A stretch of 35,876 bases of DNA from Chryseobacterium koreense CCUG 49689 (lineage in GTDB: Bacteria; Bacteroidota; Bacteroidia; Flavobacteriales; Weeksellaceae). The DNA is taken from the NCBI RefSeq assembly GCF_001045435.1, contig NZ_LFNG01000019.1, positions 1 to 35,876 on the forward strand, read 5' to 3'. This document shows positions 8,555 to 16,269 of the stretch, piece by piece. Every line of letters begins with the position of its first letter. Within the stretch, counting starts at the first letter, position 1. The translations under genes and the position numbers were made by a program. The notes under the pieces are model-generated. The model did not search any database, was not told the DNA's origin, and saw only the letters and a list, made by a program, of their open reading frames with translations.

Positions 8555-9400
8555 ATGAGTCAAGAACAACCCACCTATTATATCAACTCCAAGCAGTCGC
8601 TCTTTTCCCTTAACCTCAAAGAAGTCTGGGCATACCGCGACCTGCTCTATATGCTGGTGAAAAGAGATTTCGTTACCTTCTATAAACAGACGGTTCTCGG
8701 GCCGCTCTGGTTCATTGTGCAGCCGTTGCTGACCACGGTGATTTACATCATCCTTTTCGGAAATATCGCAAAACTCTCCACAGACGGACTCCCCCAAATC
8801 CTGTTCTACCTTTCGGGCATCACGGTTTGGAATTATTTCTCCGAAAGCCTCACCAAAACGTCCACCGTATTCACCGCGAATGCCGGAATGTTCGGGAAGG
8901 TCTATTTTCCCAGATTAATCATGCCGCTCTCCATCGTGGCTTCGGCGCTGATGAAATTTGCAGTGCAGTTTGGGATTTTCCTGGCGGTATTGCTTTACTA
9001 CGTGCTGTTTACAGACACGGTGCACCCCAATTCCTGGATCCTGCTCACCCCGCTGCTCATTTTGCTCATGGCCATGTTTGCTTTGGGTATGGGAATGATA
9101 TTTTCGTCGCTGACCACCAAATACAAAGACCTCACATTCCTTTTGACTTTTGGGACCCAGCTCTTCATGTACATCACCCCGGTGGTTTACCCGATTTCCG
9201 CATTGCCGGAAAAACTGAGGTTCCTGGCGGTTTTCAATCCCCTTTCCTCCGTATTCGAATGTTTCCGCTATGCATTTTTGGGCGCCGGAAGTTTTGATCT
9301 GATGAATTTGATTTGGAGTAGTATTTTTATATTTGCCCTATTAATTATCGGGACTGTGATTTTTAATAAGGTGGAGAAGAGTTTTATGGACACGGTTTAG
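8555..9400 (+). CDS. wzm: ABC-2 type polysaccharide export permease (Wzm)
   Basis: A 281-residue polytopic inner-membrane protein with about six hydrophobic helices. It shows the ABC-2 export signature region (YRDLLYMLVKRDFVTFYKQT, then LGPLWFIVQPLLTTVIYII) and the late motif FMYITPVVYPISALPEKLRF followed by NPLSSVFECFRYAFLG. This pattern is typical of Wzm/KpsM-like permeases that export O-antigen or other polysaccharides across the inner membrane with a Wzt ATPase. Its partner normally follows immediately. Here the ATPase starts about 1.1 kb later, after repeats and a four-helix-bundle gene. The repeat array begins right after the TAG stop. Confidence 0.93.
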   Translation: MSQEQPTYYINSKQSLFSLNLKEVWAYRDLLYMLVKRDFVTFYKQTVLGPLWFIVQPLLTTVIYIILFGNIAKLSTDGLPQILFYLSGITVWNYFSESLTKTSTVFTANAGMFGKVYFPRLIMPLSIVASALMKFAVQFGIFLAVLLYYVLFTDTVHPNSWILLTPLLILLMAMFALGMGMIFSSLTTKYKDLTFLLTFGTQLFMYITPVVYPISALPEKLRFLAVFNPLSSVFECFRYAFLGAGSFDLMNLIWSSIFIFALLIIGTVIFNKVEKSFMDTV

Positions 9401-9780
9401 GTGGAGGATGAGGTTGAGGATGAGGTTGAGGTTGAGTGGGGTAGGGATAATTTTGTAGGGTTTGGATTAAATTGGAGATGGGGGATGAGGTTGAGGATGA
9501 GGTTGAGGATGAGGTTGAGGATGAGGTTGAGCGGGGTAGGGATTATTTTGTAGGGTTTGGATTAAATTGGAGATGGGGGATGAGGTTGAGGATGAGGTTG
9601 AGGTTGAGGATGAGGATGAGGATGAGGATGAGGATGAGGATGAGGATGAGGTTGAGGTTGAGGATGAGGATGAGGTTGAGGTTGAGGTTGAGGATGAGGA
9701 TGAGGATGAGGATGAGGATGAGGATGAGGATGAGGATGAGGATGAGGATGAGGTTGAGGTTGAGGTTGAGGGGGGTGAGA
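9401..9780 (+). repeat. Long GAGGTT/GAGGAT hexanucleotide array
   Basis: Starting at the base after the wzm stop, the plus strand is almost entirely GAGGTT and GAGGAT hexamers, in uneven blocks. The array is interrupted by a spacer (GGGGTAGGGATAATTTTG and onward) seen at 9438 and again, almost identical, at 9533. A shorter relative of the spacer lies at 9772. The G-rich strand has GG every 4 bases, a two-tier G-quadruplex pattern. Its complement (AACCTC/ATCCTC) is the same family as the AACCTT/AACCTC arrays at 10044 and 10465, so those lie in inverted orientation to this one. Open frames through the array encode only Glu/Asp/Val or Met/Arg/Leu runs and are not genes. Confidence 0.93.
9438..9590 (+). 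repeat. 95-bp higher-order duplication within the array
   Basis: The spacer that begins GGGGTAGGGAT and ends in GGAGATGGGGGATGAGG starts at 9438 and again at 9533, a 95-bp period. The copies appear to differ at one base (GATAATTTT versus GATTATTTT). A third, shortened copy follows the last hexamers at 9772-9795. This indicates duplication by slippage or unequal exchange of array plus spacer. Confidence 0.8.
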
Positions 9781-9820
9781 GATTATTTTGTGGCTTGTAG
9801 CATCAATTGAATGTACTGTG

Positions 9821-10027
9821 TTTGTTGACAAATCGAAAATAGTGCAAAAACAAGATAATAGAAGAAAGGAAAAATATAATAGAAGAAAAGAAAAATTAGA
9901 TCATCTAAAAATACCATTTATTTGTTTGACAACAAATCGAAAATAGTGAAAAGCAATATAATGGAAGAAAGAAAAAATATAATAGAAGAAAAGAAAAACC
10001 AGATCATATAATAATACCATTACTTTG
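9821..10027. repeat. Tandem duplication of about 104 bp, AT-rich, with nested 21-bp repeats
   Basis: The sequence TTTGTTGACAAATCGAAAATAGTG and onward (from 9821) recurs as a diverged copy about 104 bp later (from 9921-9925). Each copy contains two near-identical 21-bp units of the type ATAATAGAAGAAAAGAAAAAT and ends near ATACCATT. Each copy opens with a small inverted repeat: TTTGT-TG-ACAAA (9821-9832) and TTTGTT-TGAC-AACAAA (9921-9936). No open frame of note is present. It may be the control region of the small gene that follows, or filler of the inserted element. Confidence 0.75.
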
Positions 10028-10043
10028 TAAAAAATGCGAAAAT

Positions 10044-10110
10044 CTTAACCTCACCATTAACCTTAACCTTAACCTTAACCTAAACCTCAACCTAAACCTC
10101 AACCTTGACC
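10044..10110 (+). repeat. AACCTT/AACCTC hexamer array before the four-helix-bundle gene
   Basis: From 10044 the plus strand reads TTAACC and AACCTT units, with a few AACCTC and AACCTA variants, up to the base before the ATG at 10112. Orientation is opposite to the 9401-9780 array. The downstream boundary lies within 2 bp of the start codon. Confidence 0.9.
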
Positions 10111-10111
10111 A

Positions 10112-10468
10112 ATGTACACCGATTTTACTCAAATGCCAGTTTGGCAAAAAGCAATGGAAATTGGAGTCGATGTTTATAAGATTTCAGATTCCCTTCCAAA
10201 AAAGGAAGATTATGCGCTAACGTCACAAATAAGGAATGCAGGAGAAAGTATATCTGCAAATATTGCTGAAGGTTTCGGAAGAGGCGGAAACAAAGAAAAA
10301 TGTAATTTCTATAGATATTCCCGTGGATCTGCGAGTGAAACAAAAAGTCACCTTATCTATGGAAAGCTGGTAGGTTACTTTGCGGAACCAGAATCAAATA
10401 GCATTATCACCAAGATTGAAGAAGTGATCCATGAACTTAACAAAATAATAAAATCCCTAGGTAATTAA
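10112..10468 (+). CDS. Four-helix-bundle protein (S23/IVP/Avd-like family)
   Basis: The 118-residue product matches the small four-helix-bundle family. It shows MPVWQKAMEIGVDVYKIS near the N terminus, then YALTSQIRNAGESISANIAEG, then RYSRGSASETKSHLIYGKLVGY. Members include proteins encoded in intervening sequences of 23S rRNA genes and the Avd accessory proteins of diversity-generating retroelements. Most stand-alone Bacteroidota members have no known function. The surfaces are typically basic and thought to bind nucleic acid. The gene is flanked on both sides by AACCTT/AACCTC arrays (10044-10110 and 10465-10520), and it interrupts the usual wzm-wzt adjacency. No reverse transcriptase or variable repeat is visible, so this is not a complete retroelement. 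The start at 10112 fits the family's usual N terminus. Confidence 0.9.
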   Translation: MYTDFTQMPVWQKAMEIGVDVYKISDSLPKKEDYALTSQIRNAGESISANIAEGFGRGGNKEKCNFYRYSRGSASETKSHLIYGKLVGYFAEPESNSIITKIEEVIHELNKIIKSLGN

Positions 10469-10520
10469 CCTCAACCTTAACCTTAACCTTAACCTTAACC
10501 TTAACCTTAACCTTAACCTT
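10465..10520 (+). repeat. AACCTT hexamer array overlapping the wzt start
   Basis: The array begins within the stop codon region of the four-helix-bundle gene (TAATTAACC) and runs as TTAACC units to the TTG at 10519. In the wzt frame it is open and would read Leu-Thr repeats, but it offers no ATG. It is the same orientation and unit as 10044-10110. Confidence 0.9.
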
Positions 10521-11799
10521 GAACACCAACACCGCGATAAAAGCCGTAAATATCTCCAAGCAATACCGCCTGGGCGAAGTAGGCACAGGCACACTCAGCC
10601 ATGACCTGAATAGAGCTTGGGCAAAACTGCGCGGCAAAGAAGACCCTTTCCTTAAGATTGGCGAGAGCAACGACCGCAGTACCAGAGGCAACAGCGATTA
10701 TGTGTGGTCTTTGAAGGATATTAATTTTGAAATCGAGAAGGGCGATGCCGTAGGCATTATCGGCAGAAACGGTGCCGGGAAATCTACCCTGCTGAAACTC
10801 CTTTCCCGGGTGACCAAACCCACCACCGGGTATTTCGAGGTGAACGGGCGGATCGCTTCCCTGCTGGAAGTGGGAACGGGCTTTAATCCTGAAATGACCG
10901 GGCGTGAGAACATCTTCCTCAACGGTGCCATATTGGGAATGCGCCGGAACGAGATCAAAAGAAAGTTTGACGAGATTGTGGATTTCGCGGGGGTAGAAAG
11001 GTACATCGACACGCCGGTGAAGCGCTACTCCTCCGGGATGTATGTGCGCCTGGCGTTTGCCGTTGCCGCTCATTTGGAATCCGAGATCCTCATTGTGGAC
11101 GAGGTGTTGGCAGTAGGCGATGCGGAATTTCAGAAAAAATGCCTGGGCAAAATGGGCGATGTTTCTAAAGGAGAAGGCAGAACCGTGCTGTTCGTGAGCC
11201 ATAATATGGCGGCGGTGAAGGAATTATGTAATTCCGGCATATTACTGGTTAACGGCAACGTCGATTTTAAAGGAGGAATTTTGGAAACTGTGGAGAAATA
11301 TCAAAAATATTCACAAAATGGAGGGGCTTTTATCGCCAATTATAATTTGGATACCGCGATTGGTAATGAGAATATTAAAATTTTACAATTTGAAGTGAAA
11401 CCGTCTGAAGGGAATATTCTTCAAATTTCGTCTGGATTTTACTTTGATTTAGAATTCTATAGTAATATTAAGAATAAAAATTTAGCAATCACTGTTGAAT
11501 TAAAAAATGCCGAGGAATTAATTATATTTCATCATGGATATTGGGTTACAGAGGAAAATGACCTGAAGGAAGGTTTATATAATATTAAAGGATTTATTCC
11601 TGGCAATATTTTAAACGCTGGAATTTATTCATTTAATTTGATTTTTGCAGAAAATCTCAATAATGTATATTTTATATATAAAGAAATTTGCACTTTTGAG
11701 TTACAGAATGAAACTCTGGCTAGAAATACAACAAAATTACCAGGAATTATAAGACCACAAATTAAATATCAATATGAGTATAAAGGAACTGATATATAG
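10519..11799 (+). CDS. wzt: ABC exporter ATPase with C-terminal glycan-binding domain (Wzt)
   Basis: The 426-residue protein has a nucleotide-binding domain up to about residue 240: Walker A GRNGAGKST (Lys88), signature YSSGM (170-174), Walker B ILIVDEVLAVGD (Asp194, Glu195) and H-loop FVSHNM (His228). Residues about 265-420 form a beta-rich Wzt C-terminal domain, which in characterised homologues recognises the chain end of the cognate glycan. The only start available is TTG at 10519, at the edge of the hexamer array; no ATG precedes the conserved AIKAVNISKQYRLG region. Base composition changes sharply near 11220: the ATPase part is GC-rich like the upstream genes, while the C-terminal domain is AT-rich like the downstream genes. 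This suggests a recombination joint between conserved and glycan-specific modules. Confidence 0.93.
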   Translation: MNTNTAIKAVNISKQYRLGEVGTGTLSHDLNRAWAKLRGKEDPFLKIGESNDRSTRGNSDYVWSLKDINFEIEKGDAVGIIGRNGAGKSTLLKLLSRVTKPTTGYFEVNGRIASLLEVGTGFNPEMTGRENIFLNGAILGMRRNEIKRKFDEIVDFAGVERYIDTPVKRYSSGMYVRLAFAVAAHLESEILIVDEVLAVGDAEFQKKCLGKMGDVSKGEGRTVLFVSHNMAAVKELCNSGILLVNGNVDFKGGILETVEKYQKYSQNGGAFIANYNLDTAIGNENIKILQFEVKPSEGNILQISSGFYFDLEFYSNIKNKNLAITVELKNAEELIIFHHGYWVTEENDLKEGLYNIKGFIPGNILNAGIYSFNLIFAENLNNVYFIYKEICTFELQNETLARNTTKLPGIIRPQIKYQYEYKGTDI

Positions 11800-12448
11800 G
11801 GTGTTGCATTTCAGGTGGAATTGGTTGTATGAAGTTTATGTAACTTATAAATATGTTGATGAATATACTGTATTTCCTGCAATTCATATACCTAAGGGTG
11901 TTAAGTTGAAAATAACGAAAGAAAAAAGTGCAAAATTTATTATCAAGAAAAAGCTGATATTGGAAAAATGGAAGACTGAAAATGCTTATTCAACAATTAG
12001 TTTAGCCAGCAATTCGGAACTTTTAATAGAGAATGATTTTATTATAGGAGACGGTGTTAAAATCTCAGTAGCAAATAAAGGTACATTAATATTGAGAGGT
12101 AAAAAAAATGACTCAGGATCAGGAATAACAGCAAATGCTGTTGTACTTGTAAAAAGGCACTTAGAAATTGGATATGACTGCATCATTGCTTGGGATACTT
12201 TTATAACAGACTGCGATTGGCATAGCATTGAGGGTAAAAGTTCGCAAATGGATACTATCTTAGGAGATAAAGTGTGGCTCGGAGTTGGGGCAAAAATTCT
12301 TAAGGGTGCCAATATAGGAAGTAATTCTATCATAACAGCAAATAGTGTTGTGTTGAAAGGTGATTATCCATCCAGATCCTTATTGTCAGGTTCACCGGCA
12401 AAAATTGTTCAGGAAAATGTACCACAATGGCATAGAGATCTAAAATGA
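11774..12448 (+). CDS. Hexapeptide-repeat (LbH) acyltransferase
   Basis: The 224-residue protein has left-handed beta-helix repeats in the second half: IGDGVKISV, then IGYDCIIAW, then LGDKVWLGVGAKILKGANIGSNSIITANSVV. It closes with the SGSPAKIV end motif typical of WbbJ/maltose-acetyltransferase-like sugar O-acetyltransferases. An N-terminal extension of about 90 residues precedes it. The gene overlaps the end of wzt by 26 bp, so it is transcribed and probably translationally coupled with it. The likely role is acetylation of a sugar in the exported glycan; donor and acceptor cannot be read from sequence. The DCDWHS segment (about residues 151-156) resembles the active-site His region of such enzymes. 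Confidence 0.85.
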   Translation: MSIKELIYRVLHFRWNWLYEVYVTYKYVDEYTVFPAIHIPKGVKLKITKEKSAKFIIKKKLILEKWKTENAYSTISLASNSELLIENDFIIGDGVKISVANKGTLILRGKKNDSGSGITANAVVLVKRHLEIGYDCIIAWDTFITDCDWHSIEGKSSQMDTILGDKVWLGVGAKILKGANIGSNSIITANSVVLKGDYPSRSLLSGSPAKIVQENVPQWHRDLK

Positions 12449-12852
12449 TAAATAAACCACATCTTATCCACTTCAATAAAATCGGTTCGCCTGCTTTGGG
12501 TTACATCACCATTGCTGAAGAACAGGAGAATGTTCCATTCGAGATTAAACGTGTGTACTGGACTTATTATACGCCACAGGATGTAGTACGTGGCGGGCAT
12601 GCACATAAATGTCTTCAGCAGATGATATTTGCAGTATCTGGAACCATCACATTTAATACTGAAGACCTTCAGGGAAATAAGCAAACCTTTGTACTGGATC
12701 ATCCTTCCAAAGGATTGTATCTGCCAAATTTAATATGGCGTGATATTCATTTTACGCACAGCGCAGTCCTGCTCTGTCTGGCATCTGAAAACTATGATGA
12801 AAAAGATTATTTTCGAGATTTTGAAGAATTCAAAAATTATCACCATGGTTAA
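12445..12852 (+). CDS. fdtA: dTDP-4-keto-6-deoxy-hexose 3,4-ketoisomerase (FdtA/QdtA, cupin)
   Basis: The 135-residue single-domain cupin matches FdtA/QdtA/TylM3-type ketoisomerases: [21 protein letters not shown], with the two conserved His at 52 and 54, and the later [14 protein letters not shown]. The enzyme converts dTDP-4-keto-6-deoxy-glucose to the 3-keto isomer, the first committed step to dTDP-Fuc3NAc or dTDP-Qui3NAc. The acetyltransferase (12845) and aminotransferase (13305) that complete the route follow with overlapping ends. Its start overlaps the previous stop by 4 bp (ATGA). Whether the product has galacto or gluco configuration cannot be told. dTDP-glucose supply (RmlA, RmlB) is not encoded in the window. 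Confidence 0.92.
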   Translation: MINKPHLIHFNKIGSPALGYITIAEEQENVPFEIKRVYWTYYTPQDVVRGGHAHKCLQQMIFAVSGTITFNTEDLQGNKQTFVLDHPSKGLYLPNLIWRDIHFTHSAVLLCLASENYDEKDYFRDFEEFKNYHHG

Positions 12853-13312
12853 AATTCATCCACTTGCTGACGTACAATCCGAAAATATTGGTGACGGAAC
12901 ACAAATTTGGCAATATTGTGTGGTGCTAGAAAATGCGGTTATAGGAAAAAACTGTAATATCAACTGTCAGGTTTTAATAGAAAACGATGTAGTCATTGGC
13001 GATGAGGTCACGATAAAACCAGGTGTGCAAGTCTGGGATGGCGTTACTTTAGAGGATGATGTTTTTGTTGGGCCTAATGTAACTTTCACCAATGACCTGT
13101 TTCCTAAATCAAAAAACTTAAGTTTTGAGCTGAAAAGGACATTAATAAAAAAAGGTGCAAGTATTGGAGCCAACGCGACCATTTTGGCAGGCATTACTGT
13201 AGGAGAAAATGCACTGATTGGTGCGGGTAGTGTTCTGACAAAAGACGTTCCTGCGAATGAAATCTGGGTGGGAAATCCGGCAAAATTTTTTAAAAAACTA
13301 GAGAATGATTAA
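12845..13312 (+). CDS. fdtC: dTDP-3-amino-3,6-dideoxyhexose N-acetyltransferase (FdtC/QdtC-like)
   Basis: A 155-residue left-handed beta-helix protein with repeated hexapeptides ([61 protein letters not shown]) and the terminal [10 protein letters not shown]. It resembles WlbB/QdtC/FdtC and the N-terminal part of WxcM. The ATG at 12845 is preferred over the longer frame from 12740, because homologues begin at [10 protein letters not shown] and the longer form would lie inside fdtA. It overlaps fdtA by 8 bp and fdtB by 8 bp. In the pathway it would acetylate the 3-amino group made by the FdtB aminotransferase, using acetyl-CoA. Confidence 0.88.
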   Translation: MVKIHPLADVQSENIGDGTQIWQYCVVLENAVIGKNCNINCQVLIENDVVIGDEVTIKPGVQVWDGVTLEDDVFVGPNVTFTNDLFPKSKNLSFELKRTLIKKGASIGANATILAGITVGENALIGAGSVLTKDVPANEIWVGNPAKFFKKLEND

Positions 13313-14420
13313 ATTCTTAGACCTGCAAAAGATCAACTTAGTGCACCAACAGGAAATTGAGGAACGCCTGCTCCAAACCTTCCGCAGCGGTTGGTTTCTT
13401 TTGGGCAATGAAGTGAAAAGCTTTGAAAACGATTTGGCTAAATATATCGGCGCACCCATTGCAATCGGTGTAGCCAATGGTTTAGATGCGCTGCGTTTAA
13501 TCTTTAAAGCGTATTTAGAATTGGGTCAAATGAAAGTGGGTGACGAAGTTATTGTTCCTGCCAACACCTATATAGCATCACTTCTCGCAATTACAGACAA
13601 TAGACTGAAACCTGTTTTCGCAGAACCTGATATTGAGAATTATAATCTCGATATTTCTGCTCTTGAAAAACTCATCACACCGAAAACAAAAGCCATTATG
13701 GTTGTTCATCTCTATGGCAAAGTTTGCTGGTCAGAAGAAATGGAAACATTGGCAAAAAAATATCATCTAAAAATAATTGAAGATAACGCGCAGGCAATCG
13801 GTGCGGAGTGGAAGGGGATAAAAACCGGTCATCTTGGCGATGCTGCCGGTTTTAGTTTTTATCCAGGTAAAAACCTAGGTGCTTTAGGCGATGCAGGTGC
13901 AGTTACGTGTAAGGATTCTCTTTTGGCAAAGACCATCAGAGTATTAGCCAACTATGGTTCCGAAGAAAAATACATCAATAAATATCAAGGATTAAACAGT
14001 AGATTAGATGAAATTCAGGCAGCCGCTCTGGACGTAAAATTGAAATACATTGATGCAGACAATGAAAAGCGGAGAACAATCTCAGAGAGATATTGTACAG
14101 AAATCACCAATCCAATAATCACGCTTCCAAAAGTGCCCGCTGATTCTAAAGAACATGTGTGGCATCTTTTTGTGATCCGAACGGCAAAGAGAGATCAACT
14201 GCAAAAATATCTTTTAGAAAACAGCATCCAGACTTTAATTCATTATCCCATTCCGCCACACAAACAGAAGGCATACAAATACTACAATCATCTGTCTTTT
14301 CCGATAACTGAAAAAATCCATGAAGAAGTCTTAAGTTTGCCAATAAGTCCGGTGATGACAGAGCAGGAAGTTGGGATAGTGATTGATGTTATAAATAAAT
14401 ACGGAAATAATGGAAGATAA
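13305..14420 (+). CDS. fdtB: dTDP-3-keto-6-deoxyhexose aminotransferase (FdtB/QdtB, DegT family)
   Basis: The 371-residue PLP-dependent sugar aminotransferase has the DegT/DnrJ/EryC1 fold. It shows the N-terminal [15 protein letters not shown] region, [12 protein letters not shown], the PLP-contact [11 protein letters not shown], and the Schiff-base Lys189 in [16 protein letters not shown]. Later motifs are [24 protein letters not shown] and the C-terminal [12 protein letters not shown]. It transaminates the 3-keto sugar produced by FdtA, using glutamate in characterised relatives. Overlap with its neighbours on both sides confirms the fdtA-fdtC-fdtB unit. Confidence 0.92.
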   Translation: MIKFLDLQKINLVHQQEIEERLLQTFRSGWFLLGNEVKSFENDLAKYIGAPIAIGVANGLDALRLIFKAYLELGQMKVGDEVIVPANTYIASLLAITDNRLKPVFAEPDIENYNLDISALEKLITPKTKAIMVVHLYGKVCWSEEMETLAKKYHLKIIEDNAQAIGAEWKGIKTGHLGDAAGFSFYPGKNLGALGDAGAVTCKDSLLAKTIRVLANYGSEEKYINKYQGLNSRLDEIQAAALDVKLKYIDADNEKRRTISERYCTEITNPIITLPKVPADSKEHVWHLFVIRTAKRDQLQKYLLENSIQTLIHYPIPPHKQKAYKYYNHLSFPITEKIHEEVLSLPISPVMTEQEVGIVIDVINKYGNNGR

Positions 14421-15438
14421 AACATTGGTTTCAATTTGTATAATCTCCTATAATTCTGCCGATTTTGTTTTAGAGACTTTGGAAAGTGCAAAAGAACAAG
14501 GTTATAAGCACATTGAACTCATCATTTCAGATGATGGTTCTACAGATGCAACGGTAGAGCTGTGCAAAAAATGGTTGCAGAATAATGAAAATCGATTCCA
14601 ACGAACCGAACTGATCACCGTGGAGACTAACACAGGGATTCCGGCAAATTGTAATAGAGCCGTAAGGGCAGCAAGAGGAGAATGGATCAAATTAATAGCT
14701 GCTGACGATATTCTACTAAAAGACTGTATTACCGATAATATGGAGTATATCAGAATTAATTCGGAAACCCAAATTCTTTTCTCAGCGATGCGACCTTTTT
14801 TGGTAGTAAATGGGGAAAAGAATTTTCTCCCGCCGGTAAAATTATCGCAGTATTTTCTTGATTTAAATGCTGATCAACAGTTTATTGAAATTATATTTGG
14901 TAAGATGGATGGTGTTGCACCAACAGCATTTATCGCTAGGAGACTTTTTGAGAAACTGGGTTATTATGACGAAGCATTCAAATTGGCAGAAGACTATCCT
15001 TTTTGGTTAAAATGCACCGCCAATCAGGTCAGGTTTGTCTCCATGGACAAATTAACAGTGCTTTACCGTCGGCACGACAATAATGCCGGTGTTGTAAAAG
15101 TAATAAATGGTACAATTTACAAAGACCGGATTCGGATTTTCAAACAATATCTCAATCGCCTGATTGCTAATGAAAGCAGCAGGGCAGCATTCATTAAGTA
15201 TTACAAAACAAACTATTTTTCTTTTATTAAATTTTGTAGTGAATCAGACAATTTGGAATTACTGCAAAATGTTAAAAAAACAAATAAAATTTCCAATTTA
15301 TTTTATTTCTCGGTTAAGAATTATATTTTAACATTCTCCAGAAACAATCTGATAAGTAGATTGTTACGCAGTATTTGCTATCGGCTTTTGATCAAGGAAG
15401 AAAAAGGGCTTTTTAAAAAACACTCAGAGATAATATGA
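14410..15438 (+). CDS. Family 2 glycosyltransferase
   Basis: The 342-residue protein has a GT-A domain in the first ~230 residues: [30 protein letters not shown] (about 38-46), the [12 protein letters not shown] substrate segment (DxD-equivalent Asp-Asp), and a downstream [11 protein letters not shown] with the probable catalytic Glu-Asp. The C-terminal ~110 residues are helical and basic, probably membrane-associating. It overlaps fdtB by 11 bp and the next gene by 4 bp. It transfers one sugar during repeat-unit assembly on the cytoplasmic face; the donor is unknown. Confidence 0.9.
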   Translation: MEDKTLVSICIISYNSADFVLETLESAKEQGYKHIELIISDDGSTDATVELCKKWLQNNENRFQRTELITVETNTGIPANCNRAVRAARGEWIKLIAADDILLKDCITDNMEYIRINSETQILFSAMRPFLVVNGEKNFLPPVKLSQYFLDLNADQQFIEIIFGKMDGVAPTAFIARRLFEKLGYYDEAFKLAEDYPFWLKCTANQVRFVSMDKLTVLYRRHDNNAGVVKVINGTIYKDRIRIFKQYLNRLIANESSRAAFIKYYKTNYFSFIKFCSESDNLELLQNVKKTNKISNLFYFSVKNYILTFSRNNLISRLLRSICYRLLIKEEKGLFKKHSEII

Positions 15439-16268
15439 ACCGACCCCTTTTCTCCATCCTCATCGCTCAGTATAACAACGGTCAATATTTCGCTGACTGC
15501 TACCATAGTATTATTGCTCAAACCTACCCAAACTGGGAAGTTATTATTGTTGATGACTGCTCCACCGATGACTCTGTGGAACAAATGAAGAAACTCATTG
15601 GAGTGGATGCGCGCTTCAAACTCTATCAAAACGATAAAAATGAAGGTTGTGGCTTTACCAAAAGAAGACTCGCAGAACTAGCGACGGGCGAAATATGTGG
15701 ATTTCTGGATCCTGATGATGTGATCACCGAAGATGCGGTCTCCAGAATGATTGAAAACCATATCCAAAACCCTGAAATTTCTATCGTTTATTCAGACTGT
15801 ATTTTCTGTGATGATAAATTATCGAAAATTCATGTGATAAAATCAAAGCCAGTTAATAGTAATGACCCCTTTTTCATAAATTATTATGCTGAAATTTTTG
15901 CCTGGACAACCTTTAAGAAAAAGTTTTACGATAAAACAAGTGGAATTAATGCTGCATTGAAAAGGGCTGTTGATCAAGATTTGGTATTGCGCCTGTATGA
16001 AGTAGGGGAGGTTATACACCTGCCCGAAACTTTATATCATTATCGCCAACATGAAGGAGGTATTTCTACTATGTCTAATAGAGGAAAAGCTAAATATTGG
16101 CACTGGATGGTGATCATGGATGCTGCAAAAAGAAGAGGAGTAAATTATGAACAGTATTTTGCTGAGCACGTTTTTCAATCCCAAAGAGAAAAAGATCTGG
16201 AAAAGGAAATATCGGGGTACAACAGATCTTTTATTTTCAAAGTAATGCGTAAACTGAAGTTTTTTTAA
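15435..16268 (+). CDS. Family 2 glycosyltransferase
   Basis: The 277-residue GT-A enzyme shows FSILIAQYNNGQYFADCYHSI, VDDCSTDDS and GEICGFLDPDD, followed by RAVDQDLVLRLYE, the likely catalytic acidic segment. It is coupled to the previous glycosyltransferase by an ATGA overlap and separated from the next by 1 bp. The specificity cannot be inferred. Confidence 0.9.
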   Translation: MNRPLFSILIAQYNNGQYFADCYHSIIAQTYPNWEVIIVDDCSTDDSVEQMKKLIGVDARFKLYQNDKNEGCGFTKRRLAELATGEICGFLDPDDVITEDAVSRMIENHIQNPEISIVYSDCIFCDDKLSKIHVIKSKPVNSNDPFFINYYAEIFAWTTFKKKFYDKTSGINAALKRAVDQDLVLRLYEVGEVIHLPETLYHYRQHEGGISTMSNRGKAKYWHWMVIMDAAKRRGVNYEQYFAEHVFQSQREKDLEKEISGYNRSFIFKVMRKLKFF

Positions 16269-16269
16269 G

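Noticed and set aside
9472-9831. Open frames of up to 112 codons on both strands within the hexamer array (Met-Arg-Leu, Asp-Glu-Val or His-Pro-Gln repeats)
   Set aside because: A hexamer without stop codons is open in most frames on both strands. The products are pure two- to four-residue repeats with no start context or homology.
10112-10468. Diversity-generating retroelement
   Set aside because: The Avd-like protein alone is not enough. There is no reverse transcriptase, no template/variable repeat pair and no C-type lectin target gene in the window.
12740-12844. Longer N terminus for the FdtC-like acetyltransferase
   Set aside because: The extra 35 codons lie wholly inside fdtA and translate to an atypical sequence. 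The ATG at 12845 opens directly on the conserved beta-helix start.
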